From: Clavaria fumosa
Taxonomy: Eukaryota; Basidiomycota; Agaricomycetes; Agaricales; Clavariaceae
Direction: 5' to 3'
Assembly (NCBI GenBank): GCA_951802425.1
Contig: OX637795.1
Coordinates: forward strand, 2,646,501 to 2,710,500
Length of the DNA: 64,000 nucleotides
The position numbers and the translations under genes were made by a program. This document shows positions 44,349 to 54,401 of this stretch, one piece after another. The notes under the pieces are model-generated. The model searched no databases and was not told where the DNA came from. It saw only the letters and a list, made by a program, of their open reading frames with translations. Numbering within the stretch: the first letter of the stretch is position 1; each line of letters starts with the position of its first letter.

Positions 44349-46571
44349 ATGCGATTGAGCCAGACCGCTGGGTCGTTAGCCACAGTGATTAAGTCACGTG
44401 GTGGCTCCACCGTAAGGTACAAAACCTTAAGAGGGCCCGCCCTCTTTTTCTCTTTTTTCTTCATCAGCCATTTGTTACAATGGATGATCCGATGGGGGAA
44501 ACCCCATTTCCTCGCGCTACTCGCGCCAGGGAACTCGCTGCCGACGAGCATCGTCGGAACGGCTGGGTTGTCCCAGCCGTCATTGTCGCAAGGGGAGGAA
44601 ACTCTCCCCTGGGTACAGGATCGCATGATCCATGCGATCACCCACGGATCCTGGTGCACCCAGTGCATCGGATTCCGTCGTCACATCTTCGAGTCGCTGC
44701 TGCACTCGGATGAAGCGTTTGAACAAATGCTTAAGGAAGCGCAGGAAAGTGCTAGGCGTGAGCTCGAGCCGGAGCTCAGAATGATACAGCGCAAGTTGGA
44801 TGACTTGCATGAAGAGTATGAGAAGGGCAATGCCCTTTGCGCCGGGCACCGTCAAAAGCTTGAAAAAGCTTACGATAGCCTGGATAAGGTCGAGGCCGAC
44901 CTTAGAAAGGCGAAGGAGAAGGTTCTCTCCTTGACAGAAAAGTTGGCAAGCGCCAACGAGGAGCTCGCCGCGGTGCGAACGGCGGCGAAAGGGAAGGGAC
45001 CTGACAGGGATCCCTTGGAGCGGGACCCAAAAAGGGCCCGCACTGCTGTCTCATACACGGACATAGCGCCGCCTATGGGGGACGTGGACGTCCCCATGAA
45101 CATTGAAGAGGGGTATCCCCCTCTTCCACCTGCTGGTATTGGCCAGCAGAACCCCGATGCCTCACTGAGGCATAAACGAACCTTTGCGGAGACAGTGCTT
45201 GCGCCTCCGACAAGGGGTTATCCCTTTAATGCCCCCCACCCGGACAGGGCTCCGGATGGCTATCCCTGGCCATCGGGGATGTCCGTCAAGCCTGGTGCGT
45301 GGGCTGTCGAGTTGAAGACGGTGGAGGAGGTGATAGCCCTCAACCAGCAGGCGCACCATGGAGCGCCTGACGGCAGTTATGATATGACTGCCATAATGAA
45401 GATGCGATGGGCCATTAAGGAGGCCCAGAAGAACGCGGCAGCGGGAAAGCTGCCTATGCCAGTTGAGGACTGGCTGTTGAGGAACTGGAGAGTTCCTGCT
45501 GGCGTCGAGAAATCGGCAGACCGGGTGGCGCGCCATCTGCAGGGGCAGATGTTGCGAGAGAGCGGAGGGATGGGCGACCCATCCCTGAGGGCAGGACCCT
45601 TGGAAGTCGCAGGAGGGGGAGCACCCTCCTATCCGTCGTACCAGACATTGCCGCTGACAGCGGCAAGAGTGGTTGCGCCTCCCATTAGGGAGTTTGTAGA
45701 GACCAGGGAGCCATTGCTCCCCCAAGAGCTGTGGCTCTCCTTTGTAGGGGAGAAGGGAGAAATTCCCCCTATGAACCCGAAAGGTGACAGAGGCGCAGTG
45801 TCAGACCTGCGCTGCTGGGCCGCTGACATAAGGATGGGCAGAGCGGCCGTCCTTGGTATTGATAAGGACAGGGACTCACCCCTGTCCTTTGCACGCAAGG
45901 TGGCCATCTGGCGTACCATAATGGTGTGTGCACCGTCCTGGGCCCGAATGCGGCGCCCGTTCCTAGCTATGGCTGTAGCCCTCTTTGTGTCAAAGGGGGC
46001 GTATGCGCAGGCCATTAAAGGGAGAGTCCTCCCTGCACGACGTTCCAGGCACTGGAACACAAAGATAACGCCAACCGTCGCGCAGACGATTGAGGCGTTT
46101 GTAGACGCCAGAGTCTCTGTTGGGGAAACGGAGCTCTGGGACGAATTTGTACTCGCGTGGGCACACGAGTACGTGCGAAAGGGGAATGCCCCCTTGGACG
46201 ATGATATCCAGCTAGCGCTGGGTGAACGGGAGAAGCCTCCCATACCGCCCCGGACATATGCACTGCTAGAGTGCATAGGGCGCGGGGCGCGTCCGTGCCA
46301 TCTTCAGTTAAGCGAGAAGGCGGGAGACGAACGGAGGGGCGATGCGCCCCTGGAAGACGGTGGAAGCACGTCCACCATTAGGAACCCCCTAGGGCTACCT
46401 ATTGGGGGTTTAACAATATCCCAGACAGAGGGTGCGGGGCCCTCTCAAAAACAAAAGAAAGCGGCTAAGTCATCAGCCACTAAGGCCGCAAAGAGGCCTG
46501 TTGTGTCGTCGCCCGACTGGAGCGACGACGAGGGCGAGCCGCCGTGCGACTACGAGCAGGGCTCGGACTAA
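44349..46571 (+). CDS. Element 2 third ORF (740 aa, unknown, open)
   Basis: ATG two bases after the pol stop (TAGTAATG), in a different frame; runs 740 codons. Near residues 30-46 lies a hydrophobic run (ALFFSFFFISHLLQWM). Residues about 122-217 look like a coiled coil (RMIQRKLDDLHEEYEKG, LDKVEADLRKAKEKVLSL). The middle is Pro/Gly-rich, a helical C-terminal half follows (SFARKVAIWRTIMVCAPSW), and the end is basic then acidic (KKAAKSSATKAAKRP, DWSDDEGE). Not an envelope: no signal peptide, cleavage site or C-terminal anchor. Its open state contrasts with the broken gag-pol. The coding DNA is the densest hairpin string in the window. Confidence 0.75.
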   Translation: MRLSQTAGSLATVIKSRGGSTVRYKTLRGPALFFSFFFISHLLQWMIRWGKPHFLALLAPGNSLPTSIVGTAGLSQPSLSQGEETLPWVQDRMIHAITHGSWCTQCIGFRRHIFESLLHSDEAFEQMLKEAQESARRELEPELRMIQRKLDDLHEEYEKGNALCAGHRQKLEKAYDSLDKVEADLRKAKEKVLSLTEKLASANEELAAVRTAAKGKGPDRDPLERDPKRARTAVSYTDIAPPMGDVDVPMNIEEGYPPLPPAGIGQQNPDASLRHKRTFAETVLAPPTRGYPFNAPHPDRAPDGYPWPSGMSVKPGAWAVELKTVEEVIALNQQAHHGAPDGSYDMTAIMKMRWAIKEAQKNAAAGKLPMPVEDWLLRNWRVPAGVEKSADRVARHLQGQMLRESGGMGDPSLRAGPLEVAGGGAPSYPSYQTLPLTAARVVAPPIREFVETREPLLPQELWLSFVGEKGEIPPMNPKGDRGAVSDLRCWAADIRMGRAAVLGIDKDRDSPLSFARKVAIWRTIMVCAPSWARMRRPFLAMAVALFVSKGAYAQAIKGRVLPARRSRHWNTKITPTVAQTIEAFVDARVSVGETELWDEFVLAWAHEYVRKGNAPLDDDIQLALGEREKPPIPPRTYALLECIGRGARPCHLQLSEKAGDERRGDAPLEDGGSTSTIRNPLGLPIGGLTISQTEGAGPSQKQKKAAKSSATKAAKRPVVSSPDWSDDEGEPPCDYEQGSD

Positions 46572-46868
46572 GCGTCCGAGCTCTTTAAAAACATATGCCT
46601 ACCCCGCAGGACGAGACAGCGGCACTTGGGGCACCCCCCACTGGGGCGTGCTGCTTGTGACACGCTGTCCAACTGGGGGCAGGTCGCGCAGACCACCGGG
46701 TAGGACCTGTCAGCACCAGGCGAAGGCCCCAGGAGGGGATCGCGCCCGGTGACATGGCGGTAACCCTGCCCAAGGGGATGCGCCCCTTGTAATGTTATTC
46801 TACTTCTGCTCGTCGTCCCGCGCCGCCTGCGCGTTGCCTCTGGTTGGGGCCTCTCCGGAGGGGGAGGG

Positions 46869-47093
46869 TGTAAGGCTATAGGCCTTTTCTATTCTTTTAT
46901 TACATAAGATACATACCTTAATAGTCTACTAGCATAGCCGCTTAGGCTATGCTTACATCAGCGGCCCCTAGAGGGCTGCTCGCCTATATATATCACATCG
47001 CAACTGTACAGAGAGGGTAGATCCCTCTACATAGAACTACCATACTCAATATACAGTTGAGTCCGGTTCTTTTGAGGGATAGAAAGTATTACA
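46869..47093 (+). repeat. 3' LTR of element 2
   Basis: 225 bp, three substitutions against 25554-25778 (CCG/CTG, TCG/TCA, TTG/TCG), all at CpG. Preceded by purine tract GGAGGGGGAGGG and followed by AGCAT. Confidence 0.93.
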
Positions 47094-47514
47094 AGCATGG
47101 TGCTTGGGTACCCCTGAGTGTACTGTACAGGAGGATATTTTTATCTGAAGTAACAAAACAAGCCCCTGCCTGGGACCAGCTATCCTAATATTGAATTTGA
47201 TGGGTCAGTGTTTTGCATGTCAAGGGGAGGATATAGGGATACAGGCCGAGTGAGATTGCAGGATCCAAACCTTGCAAGCAGTGTGACAAGTGGTGCTTGG
47301 GGTAGGTGGAATTCGGAGCACCCTGAGTGTACTGTACAGGAGGATATTTTTCTCTCAAGGTAACAGAAAAATTAATCTTGTCCAACGGGATAAGCGACAG
47401 GGGAAAAACACATTATATACTAAAAGAACGACGACATAGCAACAACACAGAAAGAAAAAGTCCGTCCGAACGAACCATCCTTGTTTCGCCCGAGCGCAGC
47501 TATCAATCTATCTA
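47094..47514. other. noxR 3' flank with F-box tail fragment
   Basis: Continuation of unit 4 after element 2: an extra F-box last-exon piece at about 47157-47262, then the sequence that lies between F-box gene and noxR fragment in each unit. No independent gene. Confidence 0.65.
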
Positions 47515-49523
47515 TCACACACCCGCACACCAGATGGCCAGCCGCCCGCACATCTTCCTTCCTTTGGCGAGCACTCTGGCGGTCTCGATGGCCATGTCGT
47601 AGTCTGAGTCGTCCTTGAGCGATATCAGCATCCCGTCCTCGTCTTTGAACTTGAGAGCAAGCTCTTCAAGGGTTCTGTCGAATTTTGACGTCACGAGGTC
47701 CACAAACTCGGCGAAGGGCGTGTCGAACTTGAGCGCCATACCGCGTACGTCGTTCCCGTAGTGCAGCTGGAGCAGAGGGGAAGGGGGGGAAGGGGAAGGG
47801 GGGAGAGGGGAAGGGAGGAGAGGGAGATCAGCCACCCACCGAAATAAGGACTGATGGAGGGCCTCACCTTGACCATAATGGTGACGGTATCAGATGCGTT
47901 CGGGCTAAATTCGCTATAATATCCACTCTCCTCTTCGTCTAGCTCGCTCGGCGGCCACCTCCGCGACCGGCTGGCCGACCGCGGGGTCTTGGGTGTTCTC
48001 GGTGTTCTCGGCGTCGAAGGCGCCGTTGACGTCTGCGTGATCGTGGGTCGGCGTCTCAGGGGCCCTGCGTCCTGGACGGAAGCGGAGCGAATCCGGAGCT
48101 TGCTCCGAAGAGGCAGGGGCGGCAGCGACTCGGACACGGGATCGAAGACCGCCTCCGATATCCCGCTGAAGTCTGACTCGCCTGAGTCGGTCCTCGGGGA
48201 CACGAGCGGCGACGGCTGATGCTGCTTGATGGGCTGCCTGATGGGCATAGGCGGAGTCGGGGGCGAGGACGACGCGAGACGCCAGCGCAACGGACTTGTC
48301 CCGTTGTTGTTGTTATTATAGTACGCCGCGAGACGCACGTTCCGGGCCGCCTGGGTCCTGGTCTGCGGCGACGAGATCGGGCTGCTGTTCAGCCTCCTGA
48401 GGCTGGTATGTGGGGCTGACTTCGGGTCAGCGGAAGCGCTGCGAGCGGGGGTTGAAAGTGATCTGGAGAGCTTGACGTCCGCGTTAATCTTATCGGGAGT
48501 GTCCCGCTGACTTGGCCGGCCGCCAGGAGATAAATCTGGTGATTGGATATCCAAGCCCGGCTTGGTGAAAACGTCTTTGGCTTCACTCGAGCCATCAGTT
48601 ATGAGTTTCTGTAATCTCAGATGTTAGGCTCATCTTGAAGAAGCAGGGAGTGGTATTTCGCGCACCGCTTTGCCAAGATAGTCCTTGGTTTTGTGATTTT
48701 TGACTTTAACGTCTGACAAACGGTAAATGACACCAACCGGCTTTTCGGAGGGAAAAGCGAACAGAGTCGTTTCAGCATGGTAGTTGGAGAAAAACAAGCG
48801 CAGATGATAGAAGCACAGTACGACTCACGATGCTGAAAACCGTATAACCCGCGCCTGCGTCTCTGATCGCCTCATCAATGACGTCATGGGCCGGTGTCGC
48901 TTTCGCCTCCTGCGCTATTTGTAGCTCGGCTAAACCTTCCGCGGACGAACCAAGGGCTATTTTGCAAAGACCTTTGTTGAAGAGAATTTCTGCATGGTGT
49001 AAGTCAAAGGCAAGACCGAGCTGATGGTATTTTCTGTTGCAAGTGACTGATTAATGAAACGGCAAGGGTAGAGAGAGATGTAACAACGCACATAACGTCG
49101 TTTCCTCTCAGATACAATAACGCATTGTGAAAATCATGCTCCGCAAGATGGTAGTGGCCGAGCAAAAAGTTAGAGACGCCCATTTGGAAATAGCTAGGAG
49201 AATGAATGTCTCGGCAAAGATACGCGGTGGTGGCCAGATGGAAGGACTCACGCAATGGCTAGAAACTGATCCAGTTCTATGGCGAGTTTGAATTGGTCGA
49301 CTGCCAACGCATGCTCGCCGACGGTGGCAAAGATGAGGCCCATATTGACGCGAATCTTGGAAGAGTTTCCAATACGCTGGGAGAATTTGCAACTTGAACG
49401 AGCATGGTTGAGAGAGATGGGATGACTGCGCACCGAAAACAATTCTAACGCAGAGTGGAAATCCTGCACATCATAGGCATCCAGTGCGCTAATCCAGGTC
49501 TCGACTTCGTACTTGAGCGACAT
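47515..49523 (-). CDS. noxR: NADPH oxidase regulator NoxR (p67phox-like), 529 aa
   Basis: Cytosolic activator of fungal NADPH oxidases; with Rac it switches on superoxide production used in hyphal fusion, fruiting and differentiation. Seven exons: 49523-49434, 49376-49252, 49193-49092, 49033-48829, 48740-48666, 48608-47868 and 47766-47515, phases consistent. TPR region about residues 1-200 (NMGLIFATVGEHALAVDQF, AYFQMGVSNFLLG, AEILFNKGLCKIALG, then GYTVFSI and PVGVIYR, hallmarks of NoxR). A Ser/Pro/Thr-rich linker about 200-446. PB1 domain about 447-529 (MALKFDTPFAEFVDLV, KDEDGMLISLKDDSDYDMAI), which binds a partner PB1 such as a Cdc24-type scaffold. This is the intact parent of the three fragments to the left. 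Confidence 0.95.
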
Positions 49524-50845
49524 GTTGCGAAAAGACCTTCTGCGGTACTGGCGTTGTTCTGCTTTAGAAGGGATAGATATGCAGCGTCGCCGAGACACAA
49601 GTAGCAGTGGAAGAAACGTCTCTGACGCTTTTTGAAAAACGAAAGGAACCAAGGGCTCACAAAGCCTCGAGGAGAAAGACGAAGTGAAACGAATGTGGGC
49701 TCAAACAGATTTGTTGAACAGCTGGTAGGAATCGGTTGCTGTCAGTGGCATTGTTTTATACAGCCATGAGTCGTGGGGTGCCACCGATGGAGGGATGAAC
49801 AGGGAGAAGGGGGGAAAAAAGGGGGGCCATTCACTATCCCCGTAGCTATAACTACAGGTCAAAACGCGCAAGTCCTAAAAAAAATTAATGTGCGTGTGTA
49901 CGAGCCCCGATATGTCCAACGCGTAATTCGGCATCACATGTTTACTCATTAGGAATTTCCTTGCAGTCCTACAGCTGGCCTACAGTCCTGTATCAAATTT
50001 TCAGAGTAAACTTTTTTTTGTTTTGCAAGGATTGTGAGAGAGGATCTTCGCTGTCACCATTGTGTGTCTTGTCTTGTCTTGTCTTTACTTGTCTTGTCTA
50101 ACCCCGTAACAAAGATGTGCTACAACAAAGATGGGTTGCACGTGTTCCGGGAGAACGGGGGAATGTAGCCAGCCCACTTTCACCTCAACCCAGCAAAGCT
50201 TCGACGTAGTGTGTGGAACTACAAGTCGAGTTTCCAATGAGACGTGTTTCTTACCAGCCAATGGTCCTCGTGGATGAGACTGCCAATGCGGACCTTTCGG
50301 GTTCCGCAATGAGTAACGTTGCAAGTCGTCCGCGGTTATCGCGAGCGAAGCCTCTGCTGGGGGCTAGGGTTCAGCCGAGGTTCGACCCGCGTATGCTCGA
50401 CAACTGACACGTCCGGGGCAGCTTCATGGGTGGACCCGTCCCTCCCCCCCCCGCACAGGTTACCCTCCTTGTTGCCCTGAGTATCATGTCACCCGTATGA
50501 GATACAGCCTTGAGGGGCCGTGAATGACTAGCAACTCCTTCCCTCCCCTCACGCGGAAGATCCACCGCAATGGATGTCAGCGAAGCTAATAGCCACCGTC
50601 GTGGCGACATTTCACAACCGTGCTAGTCCCTCGGCCGATGGCATCTCGCCATTCGTTAGCAACTAACTAGAATCTATGTACTGTATGTACCCTCGGCATT
50701 CTTGGGCCTATTTGCTACAGGATCAACGCACAGGACAATATACTGACAATAGCAAGCACAAGTTGTGCCCCGGAGTGGTCAATAGTAACCAGCGCGCAAC
50801 ACCCGTTATAATGTAACCAACGTACGCACTCTCGGAGTTTCGTCC
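49524..50845. other. Intergenic region between noxR and the site-2 protease gene
   Basis: Divergent promoters of two genes. Contains a (TTGTC)-type microsatellite at about 50064-50098, poly-T and poly-A runs, and a C-rich run near 50440. No ORF with a recognisable product. Confidence 0.6.
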
Positions 50846-53333
50846 ATGTTGTCAGCAGCTGCCGCATTAGCCAGCCTCGTCGTTCTTTGGGTGGGTCTCC
50901 ATATCGCAAACTTCCTCTCCTGGCGGCGCCACCCCGCAACACCGCTGCCCTTGAGCACCCCCGTCCGGGCCAGTCATCGCTACACGACCGTCACCCTCCG
51001 AAATGCCGTGCATCTACGGCTCCAAACGACTGCTTGGAACCGCACGTATGACCTCCTCTCTGCTGCCCTCCGGCGCCGCGACCGCGCTCTCGTCCGCGCG
51101 GTCCTCTCCCGGTTCTACGATGCCGGCGTTTGGGCGGGCGTCGCGGGCATGGCCGTCGCGTTCGCACTCTTGGCCTGGACGTGCGTCACGCTCGCGGTTC
51201 AGGCGATGCCGGCAGCGTCGCTCACCAACGTCGGTCAACCCACGCACGACGCGACCGTAGCCCCAAAACTGGTGCGAAGGGATGTGGACCATCCGGGCTT
51301 TGGCTCCCACGTCTACAGGCCGGTCGTCAAGCCCATCGTGAGTATTGTGCAACCACATACCCATACCCTCTCACCCGCAAGCCCGTTTATCACTTCGCCC
51401 AGGTCCCCGGGATCACCGTTCCCCTCGGACATCTCCCTATCGTGCTTGCCGCTCTGGTGCTGAATCAGGTTGCACACGAGTTTGGCCACTTCCTCGCTGC
51501 CGCCCTGTCAGTCTGTTTCCTCGCCGCCCCCACTCCTCCTCCCACGCGCGCGCATCTCGTTCCCCTCCCAACCAAACCAACGCTGACCTACTCAATCAAA
51601 TATACCCCCATTCATGACGGGGTTGCCGTGACAGGACACAGACGCCGCTGCACCATCTCAGCGTCACTTTCACCCTCGTGCTTCCGACCTTCGCCACCGT
51701 GCTGTCGACACCCGACTTTGCGGCGCTTGCGCCCTCCGCCCGCGCGCGTGTCATCGCCGCCGGCCCGTGGCACAACCTCGTGCTCTGGGGCCTCCTCGCG
51801 CTCCTCAGCTACGTCTTCCGAGGCGGTCCGGCACCCGACACCTACGTGGGAGGCAGGATGGTCCTTGGCGTCGACTCGGTAAATCCATTTTTCCCTTTTT
51901 CATTTTCCCCCTTCCATGTTCCCTTCCAATTGCCCCTATTTCTCCTTTGGCTACTTTGTAAAAAAAAGTCTTCTTCTTTTTGTCCTTATCCATTCTTGCC
52001 TTTCCCCACACCGTTGCTACGTGTATCATCAGCCCTCGCACTGGAAGCACAGCTCTCACGTGTTCAAGGGGGGGCGGCCCTCCCATCCCAATGTAGGATT
52101 CTCCGCTGCGCGCGCACCTCCCCCCAGGGACGCTCATCACAGCGCTGGACGACACCCGCCTCTCCCCCGCCAACGCGACGCACGACCCGTGGTCCGCCTA
52201 CCTCCTTTCCGCGCATTCGACCTTCCCCCTCGAGGGGTGGTGCGTCGACCATGCATGGTACCACGGTTAGTGCGCAGCCTCCACTACCCCCCCTCCCTCC
52301 CCTCCCTCCCCTTCGAACCAGCAGGAATATCCACGGCTGACGGACCCCCTCCACTCCCCCTTCCCGCGTCGGATAGACCAGGGCGATGCGTGCTGCGCCC
52401 CGACGGGCACCCACCCCGCGGCCGACCGCATCGGACGCACGGACGCGTCGGCCGATCGGGCGTGTTTCACGTCGCACGCCCACGCCCACGCTGCGGCACG
52501 GCCACAGCTACAGCCACAGCTACAGCCCCACGCGCTGCGGTGCGTCGACCCGGTCCCGATCCTGGCGCGGCCGGGGCACGGGCGCTGCGCGGGCGACGCG
52601 CGCTGTGGGGACGGGCGCATGTGCGTGCGCCCTGCTGAGGGCGAGCGGCTGATGAGGCTGGTGGCGGTTATGCCTGGCCGGTGGGGCGCGCGCGTGACCA
52701 CGACGACGATGACGACGACGACGACCCCGCAAGCAGCGGACATGACGGACGCACGGGAGGTGGCGGTTGTGGAGGATGCGGAGTCGGAGGTGATATTGTG
52801 GAGTGGGCCCCGACGTGAAGTTTGGGAACAGTGTACGTGTACTCTTTATACGAAGACCCTTTCCCTGCTCATGACTATCGTATTTTTGTAGTGTCCGTTA
52901 GCGAGTACGCGCCACCCCTCCTTGCCCGTGCGGTGCCTCAGTTCCTCCAGGCTGGCTTCGAGTGAGCGTCACAAATACGACATTCATCTTCCCACATGCT
53001 TTTTTTCAAACTGTTTTTTTTCTTTTTGGCTCAAGGTATCTCAAGATTGCCGCTCTCTCGCTTTTCCTGTTCAACTTGCTCCCACTGCCCATGCTCGACG
53101 GGTCGCAGCTGCTCGGGGCCCTCTTCGACGGCGCGGCCGCCATTAAGCACAGTCGGAGGAGAGAGGAGGAAATCGACCTCGAAGAGGGATTCTTGCGAGC
53201 GGGGACTGCTGCGGTGCGGGGCAACAACAGCATGTTGAGGCGGAGGGACGGATTGCTGCGGGTGGCTGAGATAGTAACGAGCGGGATGTGTCTCGTTTGC
53301 ATGCTAACGGGGGTGCTGGATCTGATTCGTTGA
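50846..53333 (+). CDS. Site-2 protease, M50 intramembrane metalloprotease (610 aa)
   Basis: Intramembrane zinc protease that releases membrane-anchored transcription factors of the SREBP type, the fungal sterol/hypoxia response. Exons 50846-51337, 51403-51506, 51635-51878, 52097-52265, 52377-52832, 52892-52961 and 53036-53333 join in phase to 611 codons. Zinc site HEFGH at residues 189-193 in VLNQVAHEFGHFLAAAL; AAGPWHNLVLWG in the third exon; a Cys-rich luminal stretch (GDACCAPTG ... LRCVDPVPIL ... CVRPAEGERLMRL) as in S2P; the third zinc ligand in LPLPMLDGSQ near residue 533. N-terminal and internal membrane helices are evident. Low-complexity insertions (His/Ala/Gln, poly-Thr) lie in the luminal loop. 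Confidence 0.92.
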
Positions 53334-53532
53334 TGATACTTTTTTTACCTCGCTTATGTACGAACCACAACCACATGGAAAAAAAAGAATGGAAAAACGG
53401 AAAGCACGGTCGCCCGATTGCAAGATGTATGCATGTCTAGACGCTGATGCTACAGGCATGAAAAGTCGAGGGTACGAATAGACAGCACGCCGCTGCTGGC
53501 CATCTCAGACCCCCAAGACATAATGGGGTTCG

Positions 53533-54089
53533 CTATGTCTTTTTCGCCTTCTTCGGAACAACAACGACGTTCAGACCTGGAAAAAACCGTCCATCTCAAT
53601 ATCGACGCAAAACACGAGCGGGGGGGGGGGAAAGAAAAAAAAACACACGCACCAGGGGGCAGGCTCTGCTGGAGCTTCTCGGCCTTCTCTGGGTCGTCGA
53701 GGACGAGGGTGTACAGGTACCGCGAGCAGCGTATCTTGAACTTGGTCCGCGTCACGTTCTTCCCGCCTACCAGCTTGGCTTTGAACTTGATGATGCGGAC
53801 CTCTGGGGGAAAGGGGGCGCAGTTAACGCCGGATTTTAGAAATGGAAAAAATAAAGGTTCGGTCGCGGGGGCCAACGGGACGCGCAAATCCGTCCAGGGA
53901 TGGGGCTCGACGATGTTGGGGGGTGGAGTGGTAGATAATTATTTTGAAAGGAGCCCTCACTCACCCACGGCGCCCCTCCGCGAAGCGAGTTTGATTAGAT
54001 CCTTGATATCGTTTATCTTTTTTGGCTGTACGGGGCAGAAGCGTTGTGAGTGCGCTGTGAGCGGGTACGAGGAGGGTGCTACTTGCCAT
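53533..54089 (-). CDS. rpl38: 60S ribosomal protein L38 (eL38), 85 aa
   Basis: Cytosolic large-subunit protein. Four exons: 54089-54087 (the ATG alone), 54025-53965, 53802-53653 and 53576-53533, total 86 codons with stop. Protein pieces: [67 protein letters not shown] and a basic end. Intron 1 (54086-54026) has a GC donor (ATG|GCAAGT). Short exons and a tiny first exon are common in ribosomal protein genes. It converges on the site-2 protease gene, with about 200 bp between stop codons. Confidence 0.92.
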
Positions 54090-54401
54090 GGCGTTCTCGT
54101 TCAATCAAGTCTTTGTGTTTACTGTAAGGGCCAAAAATCTAAGGTTTTGTTGAAAACGGCATTGAGCGGCATCTCGGTACTGTATGGCTTACCTAAGCAA
54201 TCATCCTTTTTATTGAATCCTTGGATACTGAGTAAAGAGGTCTTTCTTGAGGTCTTTCCTGGTGTTATGAATGAGGAATACCAATGTCAATGTGTCCCAA
54301 AATTATACCCTTTCATTAGTATTTCTTCACATTGGTTTAGACACAATGTATTGACTCAGTAGTTGATAACACTACTGTAATGGTATCAGACTCCGACTGG
54401 T
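54090..54401. other. Divergent promoter region, rpl38 / retropepsin-like gene
   Basis: 312 bp, A+T-richer than its neighbours. No gene or clear motif seen. Confidence 0.5.

Larger units (their letters stand above)
25554..47093 (+). mobile_element. Ty3/gypsy retrotransposon, element 2 (older, carries nested element 3)
   Basis: LTRs 25554-25778 and 46869-47093 (225 bp, TG...CA) with target duplication AGCAT (25549-25553, 47094-47098). The internal order on the + strand is gag, protease, RT, RNase H, integrase, chromodomain, then a third ORF; a purine tract (GGAGGGGGAGGG) precedes the 3' LTR. Without the nested element it is about 8.9 kb. The three LTR differences seen are all CpG transitions. 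gag-pol has four TGA codons, one frameshift and the 12.6-kb insertion; the third ORF is open. Confidence 0.93.

Noticed and set aside
44349..46571. Third ORF of element 2 as an envelope gene
   Set aside because: No signal peptide, no cleavage site, no C-terminal membrane anchor; coiled coil and charged tail instead.
53523..54362. 279-codon plus-strand ORF
   Set aside because: It lies antisense over rpl38 exons and introns, whose protein matches the family; the ORF has no recognisable product.
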